This document shows positions 25,912-34,575 of a stretch of 53,933 nucleotides of DNA, in pieces. The notes beneath the pieces were generated by a model. That model was not told the DNA's origin, searched no databases, and saw only the letters and a program-made list of their open reading frames with translations. Positions within the stretch are counted from its first letter, which is position 1. Each line of letters opens with the position of its first letter. The DNA lies in NCBI GenBank assembly GCA_029250625.1, contig JAQXEX010000097.1, forward strand, positions 1-53,933, given 5' to 3'. Both the position numbers and the translations under genes were made by a program. The stretch is from Candidatus Poseidonia sp. (GTDB lineage Archaea; Thermoplasmatota; Poseidoniia; Poseidoniales; Poseidoniaceae).

Positions 25912-28505
25912 ACCGATGCACGAAGCATGGTGATCACGTACTCAAGCGAAGGGATGGTATGGTTTTCCAACGGGGGAGAAAACGGCACTGGTGTATCCAA
26001 TGCACCGATGACGCATGGAGCAGATTCCAGTTCGTAGAAGCACTCTTCCATGATTCGTGACTGTACCGTGTGGCCAAGGCCACCAGACCATTGACCCTCT
26101 TGGAGGATCACCAGTCGGTTTGTTCGCTGAACCGATTGTATGCATGTTGCTGCATCAAAAGGAATGAGCGTCCTTAAATCTACAATTTCGACTTCAATGT
26201 CTTCCTCTGCAAGTTGTTCAGCCGCCTGCAAAGCAATATGAATCATAGCGCCCCATGTGACGAGGGTTACATCACGGCCTCCTCTAACGACATTTGCTTG
26301 ACCAATGGCCAAGTTCTCTCCAGATTCAATACGCTTCTTTACGGATTCTGTGTCCACATGTTGATTGATGTTCATGCCCCAGCCGGTCAACCCGCCTCGC
26401 AGACCGTAAAGCCCAATGTGCTCGAGCATCAATACCGGATCAGGAAGATGAGATGCTTCGACAAGAAGGTCGTAAGCATCCTGAGGCGTCCCCGGGGCAA
26501 GGACGATGAGACCTGGATCGTTTGCGAACCAGGATTCAATCATGTTTGCATGGAAAGGTCCAGAGCGTGTTCGGGCCCCGAGTGGAATGCGGACGGTCAT
26601 GGGGCAGTCAGCACCCCATCGCCAGCGAAGCATCGAGGCGTTGTTGATGAGGGCGTTGAACCCTAAAGCGGCGAATCCACCAAATTGAATTTCGACCATT
26701 GGTCGCATGCCTGACAATGCAGCCCCGACACCCGTATGCACGATGACCGCTTCACAGAGTGGCATGTCAACCAACTTGTCTGCGTGTCCAGCATTTTTTA
26801 GAGCCATATTCATTCCAAAAGCGCCGGCAACTTCCATGTCTTCTCCGATGAAGACGCAGTCCTCTCCGAAGGTGGTTGCAATATCGGCCATCGCTTGCTG
26901 AATGGCTCGGGCATAGGTCCATCCTCCCTTCTCAGCGTAAACAAGTTGAGTTTCGCCGAGGTCCAAAGGAGCTGCAATTGAGGGCTGGCGTGTCGTGCCT
27001 TGGTAGCGGAGTTGACGCTCCAAGTGAGTGTCTGCATCATGAAGAGAAGTTACGCCTTTGGTTACCGTTTCAGGCAGCGGCCATTCCATTTCATCAAGTT
27101 CGGTTCGTGCAGTATTGACACGCTCCTGTTCCTCCTGTTCCATGGCCGTGAGGTCGTGTTCGTCAACCCCCAAATCCAAAAGCAAATTGCGATGGTTTGG
27201 TATCGGGTCTTTGGCCTCCCAATAGGTGAGAAGGTCCCTGTCAACATAGCCTGGAGGAGTTCCACTGGGATTGCCGAGATACAAATCATCGTGGTGATGA
27301 GCATGCCCGCATCCACGCATCGTTTCAACGTGGATGAGCGTTGGACCGCCTCCAGCAAGAGAGAATTCACGCGCCACTGCTGTTGAAGCATGCCAGGCTG
27401 CTGGGTCCGAGCCATCGATGGTCCAAGATGGAAAGCCCATTGCTTCGGCTTTGTCCGCCCACAATTCAACACCCGATTGTTTGGCGGGCGGCGTATCAAG
27501 AGCGATCTGATTGTTCTGAAGGATGTAGGTAATTGGTAAACCACGAGCTCCTGCAAGATTCATCGCCTCCCAGAATTCTCCACTGGAGGAGGACCCTTCT
27601 CCGATACAGGCGACGTGGAACCTTTTGAGTCCTTTACGCCATGCTGCAAAGGCCAGCCCAGTCATCGTGACGCTGGCGATTGGAAGCGGTGCAGTAGGTG
27701 GTAGAACACCAACATGCCATGCACCGACGTGAAGGTCACGCCCTCCCGCATCCTCCCATCCGCCGTTTTGGTTGGAGCCTGCTTTCCCAAGGTTTGCCGC
27801 CATAACGTCAAGGGCCGTATCGCCCATTGCTAGACCGAGGCCAATATCCCGAATCATCGGAGCGACAAGATCGCCGTCGTATCCTTCTCCAGGACGGGCG
27901 CTGCGAGGGGCATCGGGTTGTCGCTTGAGAGCAGTAGCAACTGCGACGACGCCTTCCTGCCATGTCGACCGGAATCCCTTGCCTCCAAAGGTACCTCCAT
28001 CTGGCGTCTCAACGCCTTCGGTAAACAGGTCCTTGAGTGACGTGTCGAGGTAGCGTGTACGGGTCATGTAGCGCTGCCATTCCATGCGATGATCGACTGT
28101 GATGGCCATGTAATGTGCAAGACGGCGAAGCATCAAACGCATGTCGATGAGGAAATGTGTTCGGCGACGGTCAAGCATGAGTTCCATGCTCCGTCGAGGG
28201 ATGACTTCTCGCTCAAGTTCCTCTTTTAGGGAGGTTGTAGCTTGCTTCTTCATGCCTCGTTCAAGACCGTTCAAGAACCGTTCAGAGAAAGTATGCCAGG
28301 ACGGCCCTTCAAACTGGTCTGGTTCATTGCTGACCATATGATCCCAAACGTTAGCAACAAGGAAGAGATGAGCATCATGTCGTTGAGCGACAAAGGAGAG
28401 TACTTCTGAACGGGCAGCATCCTGAACGAGTGGCTGAACGAAATTGAGAGGTTCTTTTGGAGTCCAAATCGAACCGAAGATTTGTGGTAGTTCACCCTGA
28501 GTCAT
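25902..28505 (-). CDS. Fused 2-oxoacid dehydrogenase E1 alpha-beta protein
   Basis: About 867 residues: an N-terminal region of about 170 residues that is not typical, then an E1-alpha thiamine-diphosphate module and an E1-beta module in one chain. In the alpha part the ThDP/Mg site is GEGSSSSGEFWEAMNLA followed by LQNNQIAL (family GDG...NN), with His-rich GCGHAHHHDD nearby. The beta part has EDMEVAGAFG, PLCEAVIVHTGVGAALSG and PGTPQDAYDLL. E1 decarboxylates a 2-oxoacid (pyruvate or branched-chain) and reductively acylates the E2 lipoyl domain. No E2 or E3 gene is in the window. GAGGTG lies six bases before the ATG. Fusion of the two subunits gives a fixed 1:1 stoichiometry. Substrate is undetermined. 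Confidence 0.92.
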   Translation of the reverse strand: MTQGELPQIFGSIWTPKEPLNFVQPLVQDAARSEVLSFVAQRHDAHLFLVANVWDHMVSNEPDQFEGPSWHTFSERFLNGLERGMKKQATTSLKEELEREVIPRRSMELMLDRRRTHFLIDMRLMLRRLAHYMAITVDHRMEWQRYMTRTRYLDTSLKDLFTEGVETPDGGTFGGKGFRSTWQEGVVAVATALKRQPDAPRSARPGEGYDGDLVAPMIRDIGLGLAMGDTALDVMAANLGKAGSNQNGGWEDAGGRDLHVGAWHVGVLPPTAPLPIASVTMTGLAFAAWRKGLKRFHVACIGEGSSSSGEFWEAMNLAGARGLPITYILQNNQIALDTPPAKQSGVELWADKAEAMGFPSWTIDGSDPAAWHASTAVAREFSLAGGGPTLIHVETMRGCGHAHHHDDLYLGNPSGTPPGYVDRDLLTYWEAKDPIPNHRNLLLDLGVDEHDLTAMEQEEQERVNTARTELDEMEWPLPETVTKGVTSLHDADTHLERQLRYQGTTRQPSIAAPLDLGETQLVYAEKGGWTYARAIQQAMADIATTFGEDCVFIGEDMEVAGAFGMNMALKNAGHADKLVDMPLCEAVIVHTGVGAALSGMRPMVEIQFGGFAALGFNALINNASMLRWRWGADCPMTVRIPLGARTRSGPFHANMIESWFANDPGLIVLAPGTPQDAYDLLVEASHLPDPVLMLEHIGLYGLRGGLTGWGMNINQHVDTESVKKRIESGENLAIGQANVVRGGRDVTLVTWGAMIHIALQAAEQLAEEDIEVEIVDLRTLIPFDAATCIQSVQRTNRLVILQEGQWSGGLGHTVQSRIMEECFYELESAPCVIGALDTPVPFSPPLENHTIPSLEYVITMLRASVQS

Positions 28506-28580
28506 AGCGCCACCTCAACCCTGCCATGAAGCGGTTCGTTTCAATACTATGTTTGGAGAACCTTTGAACAAACGGGGAAA

Positions 28581-29840
28581 TCAATCGGCGCCAAGGCGTC
28601 GCTGCATCTCTGAATCGTAACATTCGTGAAGCATTTCTCTGTTTTTGAGCGTAATGAATAATGCAATACTTGCCGGTAAGGCAAGCACACCAAGCGCCAA
28701 TGCCCATGACTGGAAGATGTCAAAAACCGGACCGACCATGAGAGGGCCAAGAATGGTTCCTGCAGCCCAAGCGGTACCAAATGCTCCGAAAGCCAAACCT
28801 GGATTTCCATCACCTAATGCTCGGTTCGTTGCAGTATCTATGATGGGGAGCATGGGGATTTGGGCTGCTGCGATTGAAAATTGGAACGCTCCAAGAAGGA
28901 CAATCATTCCGAATACAGCATTGTTTCCTGAAAACTTCCATCCCACGAAACCAACTCCGAGAAGTGAAGCAACAACAACGGCCCATCCGAGAATCATGTA
29001 CCGTGTGGGTCCGTTGCGGTCAACGAGTTTACCCCAGATCAGCGAGCCAAGACCTTGCATCAAGACCATGACCAAGAGCACACCTCCGATTTCGGCTGAA
29101 CTCAATCCCAATGTATCATCCAAAAATAATGGAACACCTGCCTCGAGAGCTCCCGTGGCAACCGTCGTGATGGCCAATAAGATACCAACCCGAAGCAAGA
29201 CTGGGTCGGTGAAAAATACCTTCACGGAAGCACCTCCAAGAGAGGGCACCTGTGCTTTGCCGATGGAGGGGCCCGCATAGATGATGACCGGAATTACCGA
29301 AAACGTCACCAATCCAAGGAAGCCAAATGCTGATGCTTCGCCCCAAGCAAAAAGTATTCCGCCGAAAACAGGACCAAGCAATCCCCCTATTGCGGCTATG
29401 CCAAGTAATTTCCCAGCCATCTCTCCAAATCGAGTTGGCCAAAGCTGAGACGCTGCGGCTAAACCTGCAGTCATGATGGTCGCCCCCGATGCCCCGTGAA
29501 GCAACCGAGCAAGGCACAGGGCGAGAAACGGGTGAGGCAGCCATTCGTTGGTAGCCAGCAGGTAAACTCCGCTCGAAATGGTCAACAAAATGAGGCTGGT
29601 CAAAATCGTCGTCCCTGCTCCAAATCGGTCCGTGATTCTGCCCGACATAGGGCCCATCAAAAACATAGGGACGGCCCATAACGACACGAGAAGTGTTGCC
29701 TGTGTAGCATTGATGTCAAACTGTGTCTGCCATGATGGGAGGATGGGTACGATGAAGGCGTATCCGAGAAAATTGACAAAGAACGCGGCGATTAGAGCCC
29801 GGAAAGCGACCGATTGACCCTTTTCTATAGAATTTTTCAT
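28581..29840 (-). CDS. MFS transporter (DHA1-like)
   Basis: About 419 residues, twelve predicted membrane helices. The loop between helices 2 and 3 reads GPMSGRITDRFGAGTT, the MFS motif A, and helix 4 starts LARLLHGASGAT. The related halves and length fit the drug:H+ antiporter family; the substrate is unknown. The ATG overlaps the stop of the receiver-domain gene by four bases (ATGA), with GGAGG in front, so the two are co-translated. The downstream stop lies 75 bases before the E1 start. Confidence 0.93.
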   Translation of the reverse strand: MKNSIEKGQSVAFRALIAAFFVNFLGYAFIVPILPSWQTQFDINATQATLLVSLWAVPMFLMGPMSGRITDRFGAGTTILTSLILLTISSGVYLLATNEWLPHPFLALCLARLLHGASGATIMTAGLAAASQLWPTRFGEMAGKLLGIAAIGGLLGPVFGGILFAWGEASAFGFLGLVTFSVIPVIIYAGPSIGKAQVPSLGGASVKVFFTDPVLLRVGILLAITTVATGALEAGVPLFLDDTLGLSSAEIGGVLLVMVLMQGLGSLIWGKLVDRNGPTRYMILGWAVVVASLLGVGFVGWKFSGNNAVFGMIVLLGAFQFSIAAAQIPMLPIIDTATNRALGDGNPGLAFGAFGTAWAAGTILGPLMVGPVFDIFQSWALALGVLALPASIALFITLKNREMLHECYDSEMQRRLGAD

Positions 29841-30904
29841 TCCTCTTCCTCCTTCGCAGGGAGGGCCTCCAATACATCGCCGGTCAACACGAGAGCATCT
29901 TCAATTTGAGTGAGAAGTGTGATGTCTGAAACTGCACCAGGACGCTTGAGTAATTTGAGTAAGTCATGAACGACCTCGGTCGTGAGTTGCGTCATGACAA
30001 GAGCCTCAGGATCGATATAAGATTGGGAATCAGGCATTAACAGAGAGACATATTCTGGTTCCTCATCTAGAATCTCGTCCATTTTCCCCTCAACTTCTGC
30101 TGCAAGTTGTTGAGCTTGTTTTTCAAGAATATCTTCCATTGAGCCACCAAGACCTCCTTCAGATGAAAGGGTCGGCTTTGCCCCATCGGAGAGACTTGCT
30201 CCCTTGGCGATGGAACGAAACGACGGGCCCTTAGCCGCTTCTTTCGATGCTTGATCTTGTAAACCTTCAGAGCCAACGAGGCGGTTAAGTGCAAGTCGCA
30301 CCATCGTCGTCAACTCTTCGGGAGAGAGAAGAGGTTCGTCATCCTCACCCTCAACCCTTCCCATTTCAGTTTGAAGATCGCGAACAAAGTCAGCATCAAT
30401 GTTCCCTGCCTCTACCAAACGACGCAGCATAGGAAGCGCCCATTGACTGTCGTTCATGGTCATGGAAACATCAAACCGTTGACCGCCAATTCCACCTCCT
30501 TGTGTAGGGGCTATTTCAGCCGGTGGTGCCACGAATTGTTTTGATGCGTGACGTTGCATTTGATTGATGAGGAGATTCATATCAATGGGTTTGCCTATGA
30601 CCTCCGCAACTCCTGCCATTGCAGCGGATGAGAGGAAATCAGGCGTGATGGATCTCGAAAGAACGACGATACGGGTGTTGTTACGGAATTGAGGGTTGGT
30701 GTTCAGCTTTTGACAGACATCAAGGACGCTTCCTTGGCTCCATTCACTCTCGAGCAAAAGAACATCGGGGAAAGCAGCGAGTGCAGTCGCTTCTGTTTGC
30801 CGCAATGTTGGAGTTCTTGTAACATCAAACCCCTCTCTCTGAAAGGTATTGGCAAGGAGGTCTCGACGGCCTTGATTTTCATCGGCCACTATGATTTTTG
30901 CTAT
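29837..30904 (-). CDS. Atypical response-regulator receiver protein, apparent ATA start
   Basis: About 355 residues. The N-terminal receiver-like domain begins AKIIVADENQG with the acid pair Asp8-Glu9. The phospho-acceptor position in PDVLLLES is Glu52 instead of Asp; Ser of VVLSRS and Lys105 of GKPID fill the Thr/Ser and Lys positions. Glu cannot be phosphorylated in the usual way and may mimic the active state. The C-terminal half is a helical domain of unrecognised type (four or more amphipathic helices, Glu/Gln/Lys-rich), with no DNA-binding motif. AAGGAGG lies eight bases before an ATA codon at 30902-30904 that would start the protein at the expected residue; no ATG or GTG is properly placed. 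It is co-translated with the MFS gene. Confidence 0.72.
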   Translation of the reverse strand: MAKIIVADENQGRRDLLANTFQREGFDVTRTPTLRQTEATALAAFPDVLLLESEWSQGSVLDVCQKLNTNPQFRNNTRIVVLSRSITPDFLSSAAMAGVAEVIGKPIDMNLLINQMQRHASKQFVAPPAEIAPTQGGGIGGQRFDVSMTMNDSQWALPMLRRLVEAGNIDADFVRDLQTEMGRVEGEDDEPLLSPEELTTMVRLALNRLVGSEGLQDQASKEAAKGPSFRSIAKGASLSDGAKPTLSSEGGLGGSMEDILEKQAQQLAAEVEGKMDEILDEEPEYVSLLMPDSQSYIDPEALVMTQLTTEVVHDLLKLLKRPGAVSDITLLTQIEDALVLTGDVLEALPAKEEEE

Positions 30905-31033
30905 CGTTCTCCCCTCCTTAATTTGAGGAAGGGAGGCGCGCCTTTCAATATCACCCTCCAAATTCAAAATGGGGCCCGTATTTCTGCAAGTTGATTGAAA
31001 ACTCATTGGTGGGTTGCACTTGAGAGAAATCTT

Positions 31034-31041
31034 CCTTAAAC
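31034..31041 (+). promoter_or_regulatory. TATA-like element for the K+ channel gene
   Basis: CTTAAACC is centred about 25 bases before the ATG at 31062, matching a leaderless archaeal promoter. It supports the ATG start over a TTG at 31014. Confidence 0.45.
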
Positions 31042-31061
31042 CACTTGTGAAGTCCCGCATT

Positions 31062-31889
31062 ATGGCCGAGGAGGAATCCGTCGTACAAGCCTCTAGAAAA
31101 GAGCGAATCCAACGAATCATTTTCGAGGCTGACACGCCCTCGGGAAAATTTTTTGACATCGCTTTACTGTTGGCGATTTTAGCATCAATACTCACCGTTT
31201 CCTTGGAAAGCGTTGACTCAATCGACAAAGCATATCACTTTGAATTGCGTTTGTTGGAATGGGCCATTACCATCCTCTTTACGTTGGAATACCTCCTCAG
31301 ACTATACTCCACCAAAAAGTCTCAAAAATATGCCACTTCGTTTTTCGGTATCGTCGACTTGATTGCAATAATACCGACCTACCTCAGTTTGATTGTACCT
31401 GGAGCGCAAAGCCTCCTTATTGTCCGAGCACTGAGGTTGCTCAGGATGTTCCGAGTTCTCAAATTGAGCCGCTATATCGGAGAAGGCGAGGTGCTGTTTG
31501 AGGCCCTTTTACAATCCAGAACCAGGATCATCATTTTCCTGTTCACAGTAACGATTCTTGGTTTCATTTCTGGAGCGATGATGTACCTCTTGGAAGGCCC
31601 TGTAAACGGCTTCACTTCAATTCCGCAGAGCGTGTATTGGTCGTTGACTACCATTACAGGGACGGGTTATGGAGATACGGTCCCTTCCACGCCTTTGGGC
31701 AAGTTGCTGGCCGTTGTGATTATGGTGCTCGGATACAGCCTCATCATTGTCCCAACAGGAATTGTTTCATCTGAGTTGATGAAACTGGGAGAAGTTGACA
31801 ATCGTGCCTGCCTTTCATGTTCAAAAGAAGGTCATGACAGAAATGCAAAGCATTGCAAGTACTGCGGGGACGAACTGAGAATCAGTTGA
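31062..31889 (+). CDS. Voltage-gated K+ channel with C-terminal zinc ribbon
   Basis: About 275 residues with a six-helix ion-transport architecture. The S4 helix carries regularly spaced arginines (RALRLLRMFRVLKLSRY), as in a voltage sensor. The pore loop has TITGTGYGDTVP, the K+ selectivity signature. After S6, the cytoplasmic tail ends in a CLSCSKEG-x8-CKYCGDE zinc-ribbon motif with four cysteines. Such ribbons occur on some prokaryotic channels and may aid assembly or ligand sensing, but no function can be read here. The start is the ATG at 31062. The 3' end overlaps the convergent ThiF-family gene by eight bases, and the gene is divergent from the receiver protein. Confidence 0.9.
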   Translation: MAEEESVVQASRKERIQRIIFEADTPSGKFFDIALLLAILASILTVSLESVDSIDKAYHFELRLLEWAITILFTLEYLLRLYSTKKSQKYATSFFGIVDLIAIIPTYLSLIVPGAQSLLIVRALRLLRMFRVLKLSRYIGEGEVLFEALLQSRTRIIIFLFTVTILGFISGAMMYLLEGPVNGFTSIPQSVYWSLTTITGTGYGDTVPSTPLGKLLAVVIMVLGYSLIIVPTGIVSSELMKLGEVDNRACLSCSKEGHDRNAKHCKYCGDELRIS

Positions 31890-33051
31890 TGATTTCAGCA
31901 GGCGCAGCTGACTTCCACGCAATGATTCCACCGTCGAGGTTGTACATGTGTGCCGCATTGTATCCTGCTTGAATCAAGCTCATTGCTGCAATTTGAGAAC
32001 GCATTCCACTGCGGCAATAGACCAAAATATCCTGGTTTGAAGGGATTTGCTCAAGGGCAGAAAGGACTTGGTCATGAGGGACTTGCAAGTCGCATGAATC
32101 TGCATGTGCTTCATGGTATTCGCCATCTGAGCGAACATCAAGAACAAAAGGTGACCATCCGCTTGAGCGGCGTTCCAGGGCATCTGTGATGGAAATATGG
32201 TTGAACATGTTCTTACCCTCGTGGGCTTCCTGTTTTTCAATGTCTCCTTGTCTTGAATCGGGTTCAAGTGAACACCATTCAGAAGTGTCAAACATCGCTG
32301 AGGATAAACTCAAATCCAAAATTTTTGTACGCTCTTCGTCCCGTTCAAACGACAACTGGGTGAATGACATCGATGCTGCATCGTAAATCAGCAAGCGCCC
32401 TGAAAGGGCGACATTAAGTCCGATCAGGAGTTTAATTGCCTCAGTTGCTTGAAGCAACCCAATCACCCCTGGAAGGACTCCGAACACCCCCGCTTCTTCG
32501 CAACTGCGAACAGCGTTAGGAGGAGGAGGTTCGGGGAAAAGGTCACGATACGAGGGGCCCCCTTGATATCCAAATACAGATACTTGTCCTTCAAATTGGA
32601 AGATTGAGCCATAGACCCAAGGTATCCCCTTCAACGCACAGGCATCGTCAATGAGATATCGCGTTGGAATATTATCGGTGCCGTCGATGACGAGGTCCCA
32701 TCCCATCTCGAGCAATTGCATGGCATTTCCGGGGTTAAAACGGGTTTGGAACGATGTGACCTTGACTCCATCATCCAATGCATGGAGGCGCTTCTTAGCC
32801 GATTCAACTTTGGGTGTCCCTACGCTTTCTGAAGTATGAAGAATTTGACGTTGAAGGTTTGAAAGATCCACCACATCATCATCAACCAATCCAAGATGAC
32901 CCACACCCGCTGCGGCGAGGTAAAGAGCAGCAGGAGAGCCCAACCCTCCGGCCCCAATGATGAGAATACTGGCGCCGACCAAACGCTGTTGGCCCTCAAC
33001 CCCTACATTTGGAAGGGAAAGATGGCGCGCATGACGCTCAAGGTCAACCAT
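31882..33051 (-). CDS. ThiF/MoeB-family adenylyltransferase with C-terminal rhodanese
   Basis: About 389 residues. Residues 1-230 form an E1-like adenylyltransferase: GAGGLG (33-38), the Arg-finger and adenylation region DLSNLQRQILH, and Cys184 in VRSCEEAGVFGVLPG. The family CxxC that binds zinc with a second pair appears as Ser167-x2-Asp170, and no later CxxC is present, so the zinc site is probably lost. Residues 285-380 are a rhodanese domain with active Cys346 (VYCRSGM). MoeB, ThiF and MOCS3/Uba4 proteins activate the C-terminal glycine of small sulfur carriers for molybdopterin, thiamine or tRNA thiolation. With a molybdenum enzyme elsewhere in the window, molybdopterin synthesis is one candidate role. 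Confidence 0.88.
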   Translation of the reverse strand: MVDLERHARHLSLPNVGVEGQQRLVGASILIIGAGGLGSPAALYLAAAGVGHLGLVDDDVVDLSNLQRQILHTSESVGTPKVESAKKRLHALDDGVKVTSFQTRFNPGNAMQLLEMGWDLVIDGTDNIPTRYLIDDACALKGIPWVYGSIFQFEGQVSVFGYQGGPSYRDLFPEPPPPNAVRSCEEAGVFGVLPGVIGLLQATEAIKLLIGLNVALSGRLLIYDAASMSFTQLSFERDEERTKILDLSLSSAMFDTSEWCSLEPDSRQGDIEKQEAHEGKNMFNHISITDALERRSSGWSPFVLDVRSDGEYHEAHADSCDLQVPHDQVLSALEQIPSNQDILVYCRSGMRSQIAAMSLIQAGYNAAHMYNLDGGIIAWKSAAPAEIIN

Positions 33052-33090
33052 GAACTGCCCAACGGAGCCACTTTGATGAATGCACCGCCC

Positions 33091-34020
33091 TCAGTGGACG
33101 TTCTCTTCAAGCCACTTTTCAACATCAATTGCAGCAGAACAACCCATACCTGCGGCGGTAATGGCTTGCTTGTACCGTGTATCAACGACGTCACCCGCAG
33201 CAAAAATACCTGGTACGGAGGTCATGGTGTATTCTTTGTTAACGATGTAGCCGTTTTCGTCGGTCTCAACTTGACCGTCCAAAAATCCAGTAATTGGCGT
33301 GTGACCAATTGCGATGAAGGCCCCTGTTGCATTGATGGTCTCTGTCGTTCCATCTTGTGTGTTTTCAAGTACTGCTCCGGTGAGTCCTTTTTCATCGGAC
33401 AACCATTCTTTGACCTGGCGGAAGGTGCGGATCTCAATTTTATCGTGATTTGCAGCTCGCTCGTACATGATGGTTGATGCTTTGAACACATCTCTTCGAT
33501 GAATGAGCGTGACCTTGCTTGCAAAGCGAGTGAGGAAGGTTGCTTCCTCACAAGCAGAATCTCCGCCGCCAATGACGATGACTTCTTCATCGCGGAAAAA
33601 CGCACCATCACATGTAGCGCAGGTGGAAATACCACGCCCTTTTTGTGCCTCTTCCCCAGGGGCGTTGAGCCAAATGGATTCGGCCCCTGTGCAGACGATG
33701 ATGGAGTGAGTAAGGAATGTCTCACCTTCAACCTCAACCTTGAACGGGCGCTCAGAGGTATCAACTGAATCGACGTTACGGTCTTGAACTTCTAGGCCAA
33801 ATCGTTCCGCTTGTTCGCGCAGTTCGGTCATCATTTCTGGCCCTCCAATCCCGTTTGGATATCCAGGGAAATTTTCAATGTCACTGGTCAACATCAGCTG
33901 GCCACCGGACATGTATCCAGCGAACATGAGAGGGTTAAGCATGGCTCGCCCAGCGTACAATCCTGCGGTATATCCTGCAGGCCCTGAACCGATAATTATG
34001 ACATTGCGTACTTCTGACAT
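33091..34020 (-). CDS. trxB: Thioredoxin-disulfide reductase
   Basis: About 309 residues, the standard length. The FAD-binding motif GSGPAGYTAGLYAGRA is at the N-terminus. The redox pair is CATC within STCATCDGAFF, and the NADPH motif is IGGGDSACEEATF followed by the HRR triad. A C-terminal FAD signature GIFAAGDVV completes the low-Mr flavoprotein pattern. It reduces thioredoxin using NADPH. The start is the ATG at 34020 behind GGAGAAG; a longer frame starting 19 codons upstream has no ribosome-binding site. It lies 39 bases before the ThiF-rhodanese gene and may be cotranscribed with it. Confidence 0.95.
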   Translation of the reverse strand: MSEVRNVIIIGSGPAGYTAGLYAGRAMLNPLMFAGYMSGGQLMLTSDIENFPGYPNGIGGPEMMTELREQAERFGLEVQDRNVDSVDTSERPFKVEVEGETFLTHSIIVCTGAESIWLNAPGEEAQKGRGISTCATCDGAFFRDEEVIVIGGGDSACEEATFLTRFASKVTLIHRRDVFKASTIMYERAANHDKIEIRTFRQVKEWLSDEKGLTGAVLENTQDGTTETINATGAFIAIGHTPITGFLDGQVETDENGYIVNKEYTMTSVPGIFAAGDVVDTRYKQAITAAGMGCSAAIDVEKWLEENVH

Positions 34021-34109
34021 GTTCTTCTCCATCCAGCGGTTCAGTGAAGGGGGTGTTTGAAGGTTCGCCCGTCGCATCCCGCCTTGGTTTGTTGAGCCAC
34101 TGAAGCATT

Positions 34110-34130
34110 CCGACAGAAAGCAACTGTCGG
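34110..34130. promoter_or_regulatory. Perfect inverted repeat between ribH and trxB
   Basis: CCGACAG-aaagcaa-CTGTCGG is a seven-base-pair stem with a seven-base loop, 51 bases past the ribH stop and 90 bases before the trxB start. A second, weaker repeat (ACGAA-GAT-TTCGT) lies at 34139-34151. No T-run follows, so it is not a classic terminator. It may be a 5' leader element or operator for trxB, or an RNA-processing site. Confidence 0.4.
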
Positions 34131-34180
34131 GGAGCCCAACGAAGATTTCGTAGACGAAGTTCTTAGAATCGTATTATCGG

Positions 34181-34564
34181 TCAAAGAAGAGCCAACACTG
34201 CTGCTCGTGCATGGGGTTCCAGTCTTGGTTCAATGTGGTGCTGTTCTGCACCAGGACCGATGATTCCCAAACCAATGGGTTTGTTGTGTTTTAATTGAAG
34301 TTCAAGAATCGTTTTGATGACTGCTTGGCCCATTGCGAGGCCGTGTTGTGTCTCCCCTTTCTCAATGATGCCCAAACAGGCGGCTGCATCACAAGATTCG
34401 AGCATCCGATCAAGAGCTAGAGGGACTTCCATTGAACCGGGAACCCATACAACCTGAGTGATGTTCATGTCGTTCTTTGCAGCTTCTTCACTTGCCCATG
34501 CGAGCATGCGTTCTACTTCGCCACGGTGGAAGGAACCACAAACGATACCGATGTTCTTGACCAT
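34181..34564 (-). CDS. ribH: 6,7-dimethyl-8-ribityllumazine synthase
   Basis: About 127 residues, slightly short for the family. It condenses 5-amino-6-ribitylamino-uracil with dihydroxybutanone phosphate to make the lumazine. Motifs: VPGSMEVPLALDRM (substrate-binding Glu region), GIIEKGETQHG and GIIGPGAEQHHIEPRL (phosphate- and substrate-binding regions). It is the last gene of the riboflavin operon. The ATG at 34564 follows GAGGTGG, which overlaps the stop codon of ribE; a GTG start 15 bases upstream would make a GTGA overlap. Confidence 0.92.
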   Translation of the reverse strand: MVKNIGIVCGSFHRGEVERMLAWASEEAAKNDMNITQVVWVPGSMEVPLALDRMLESCDAAACLGIIEKGETQHGLAMGQAVIKTILELQLKHNKPIGLGIIGPGAEQHHIEPRLEPHARAAVLALL

Positions 34565-34575
34565 GTTACGCCACC

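Noticed and set aside
30905-31228. N-terminal extension of the receiver protein to an ATG at 31228
   Set aside because: The extension overlaps the divergent K+ channel gene, has low-quality protein character and lies before a strong ribosome-binding site at the receiver start.
34110-34130. Intrinsic terminator after ribH
   Set aside because: The hairpin has no following T-run, so it was kept only as an inverted repeat of unknown role.
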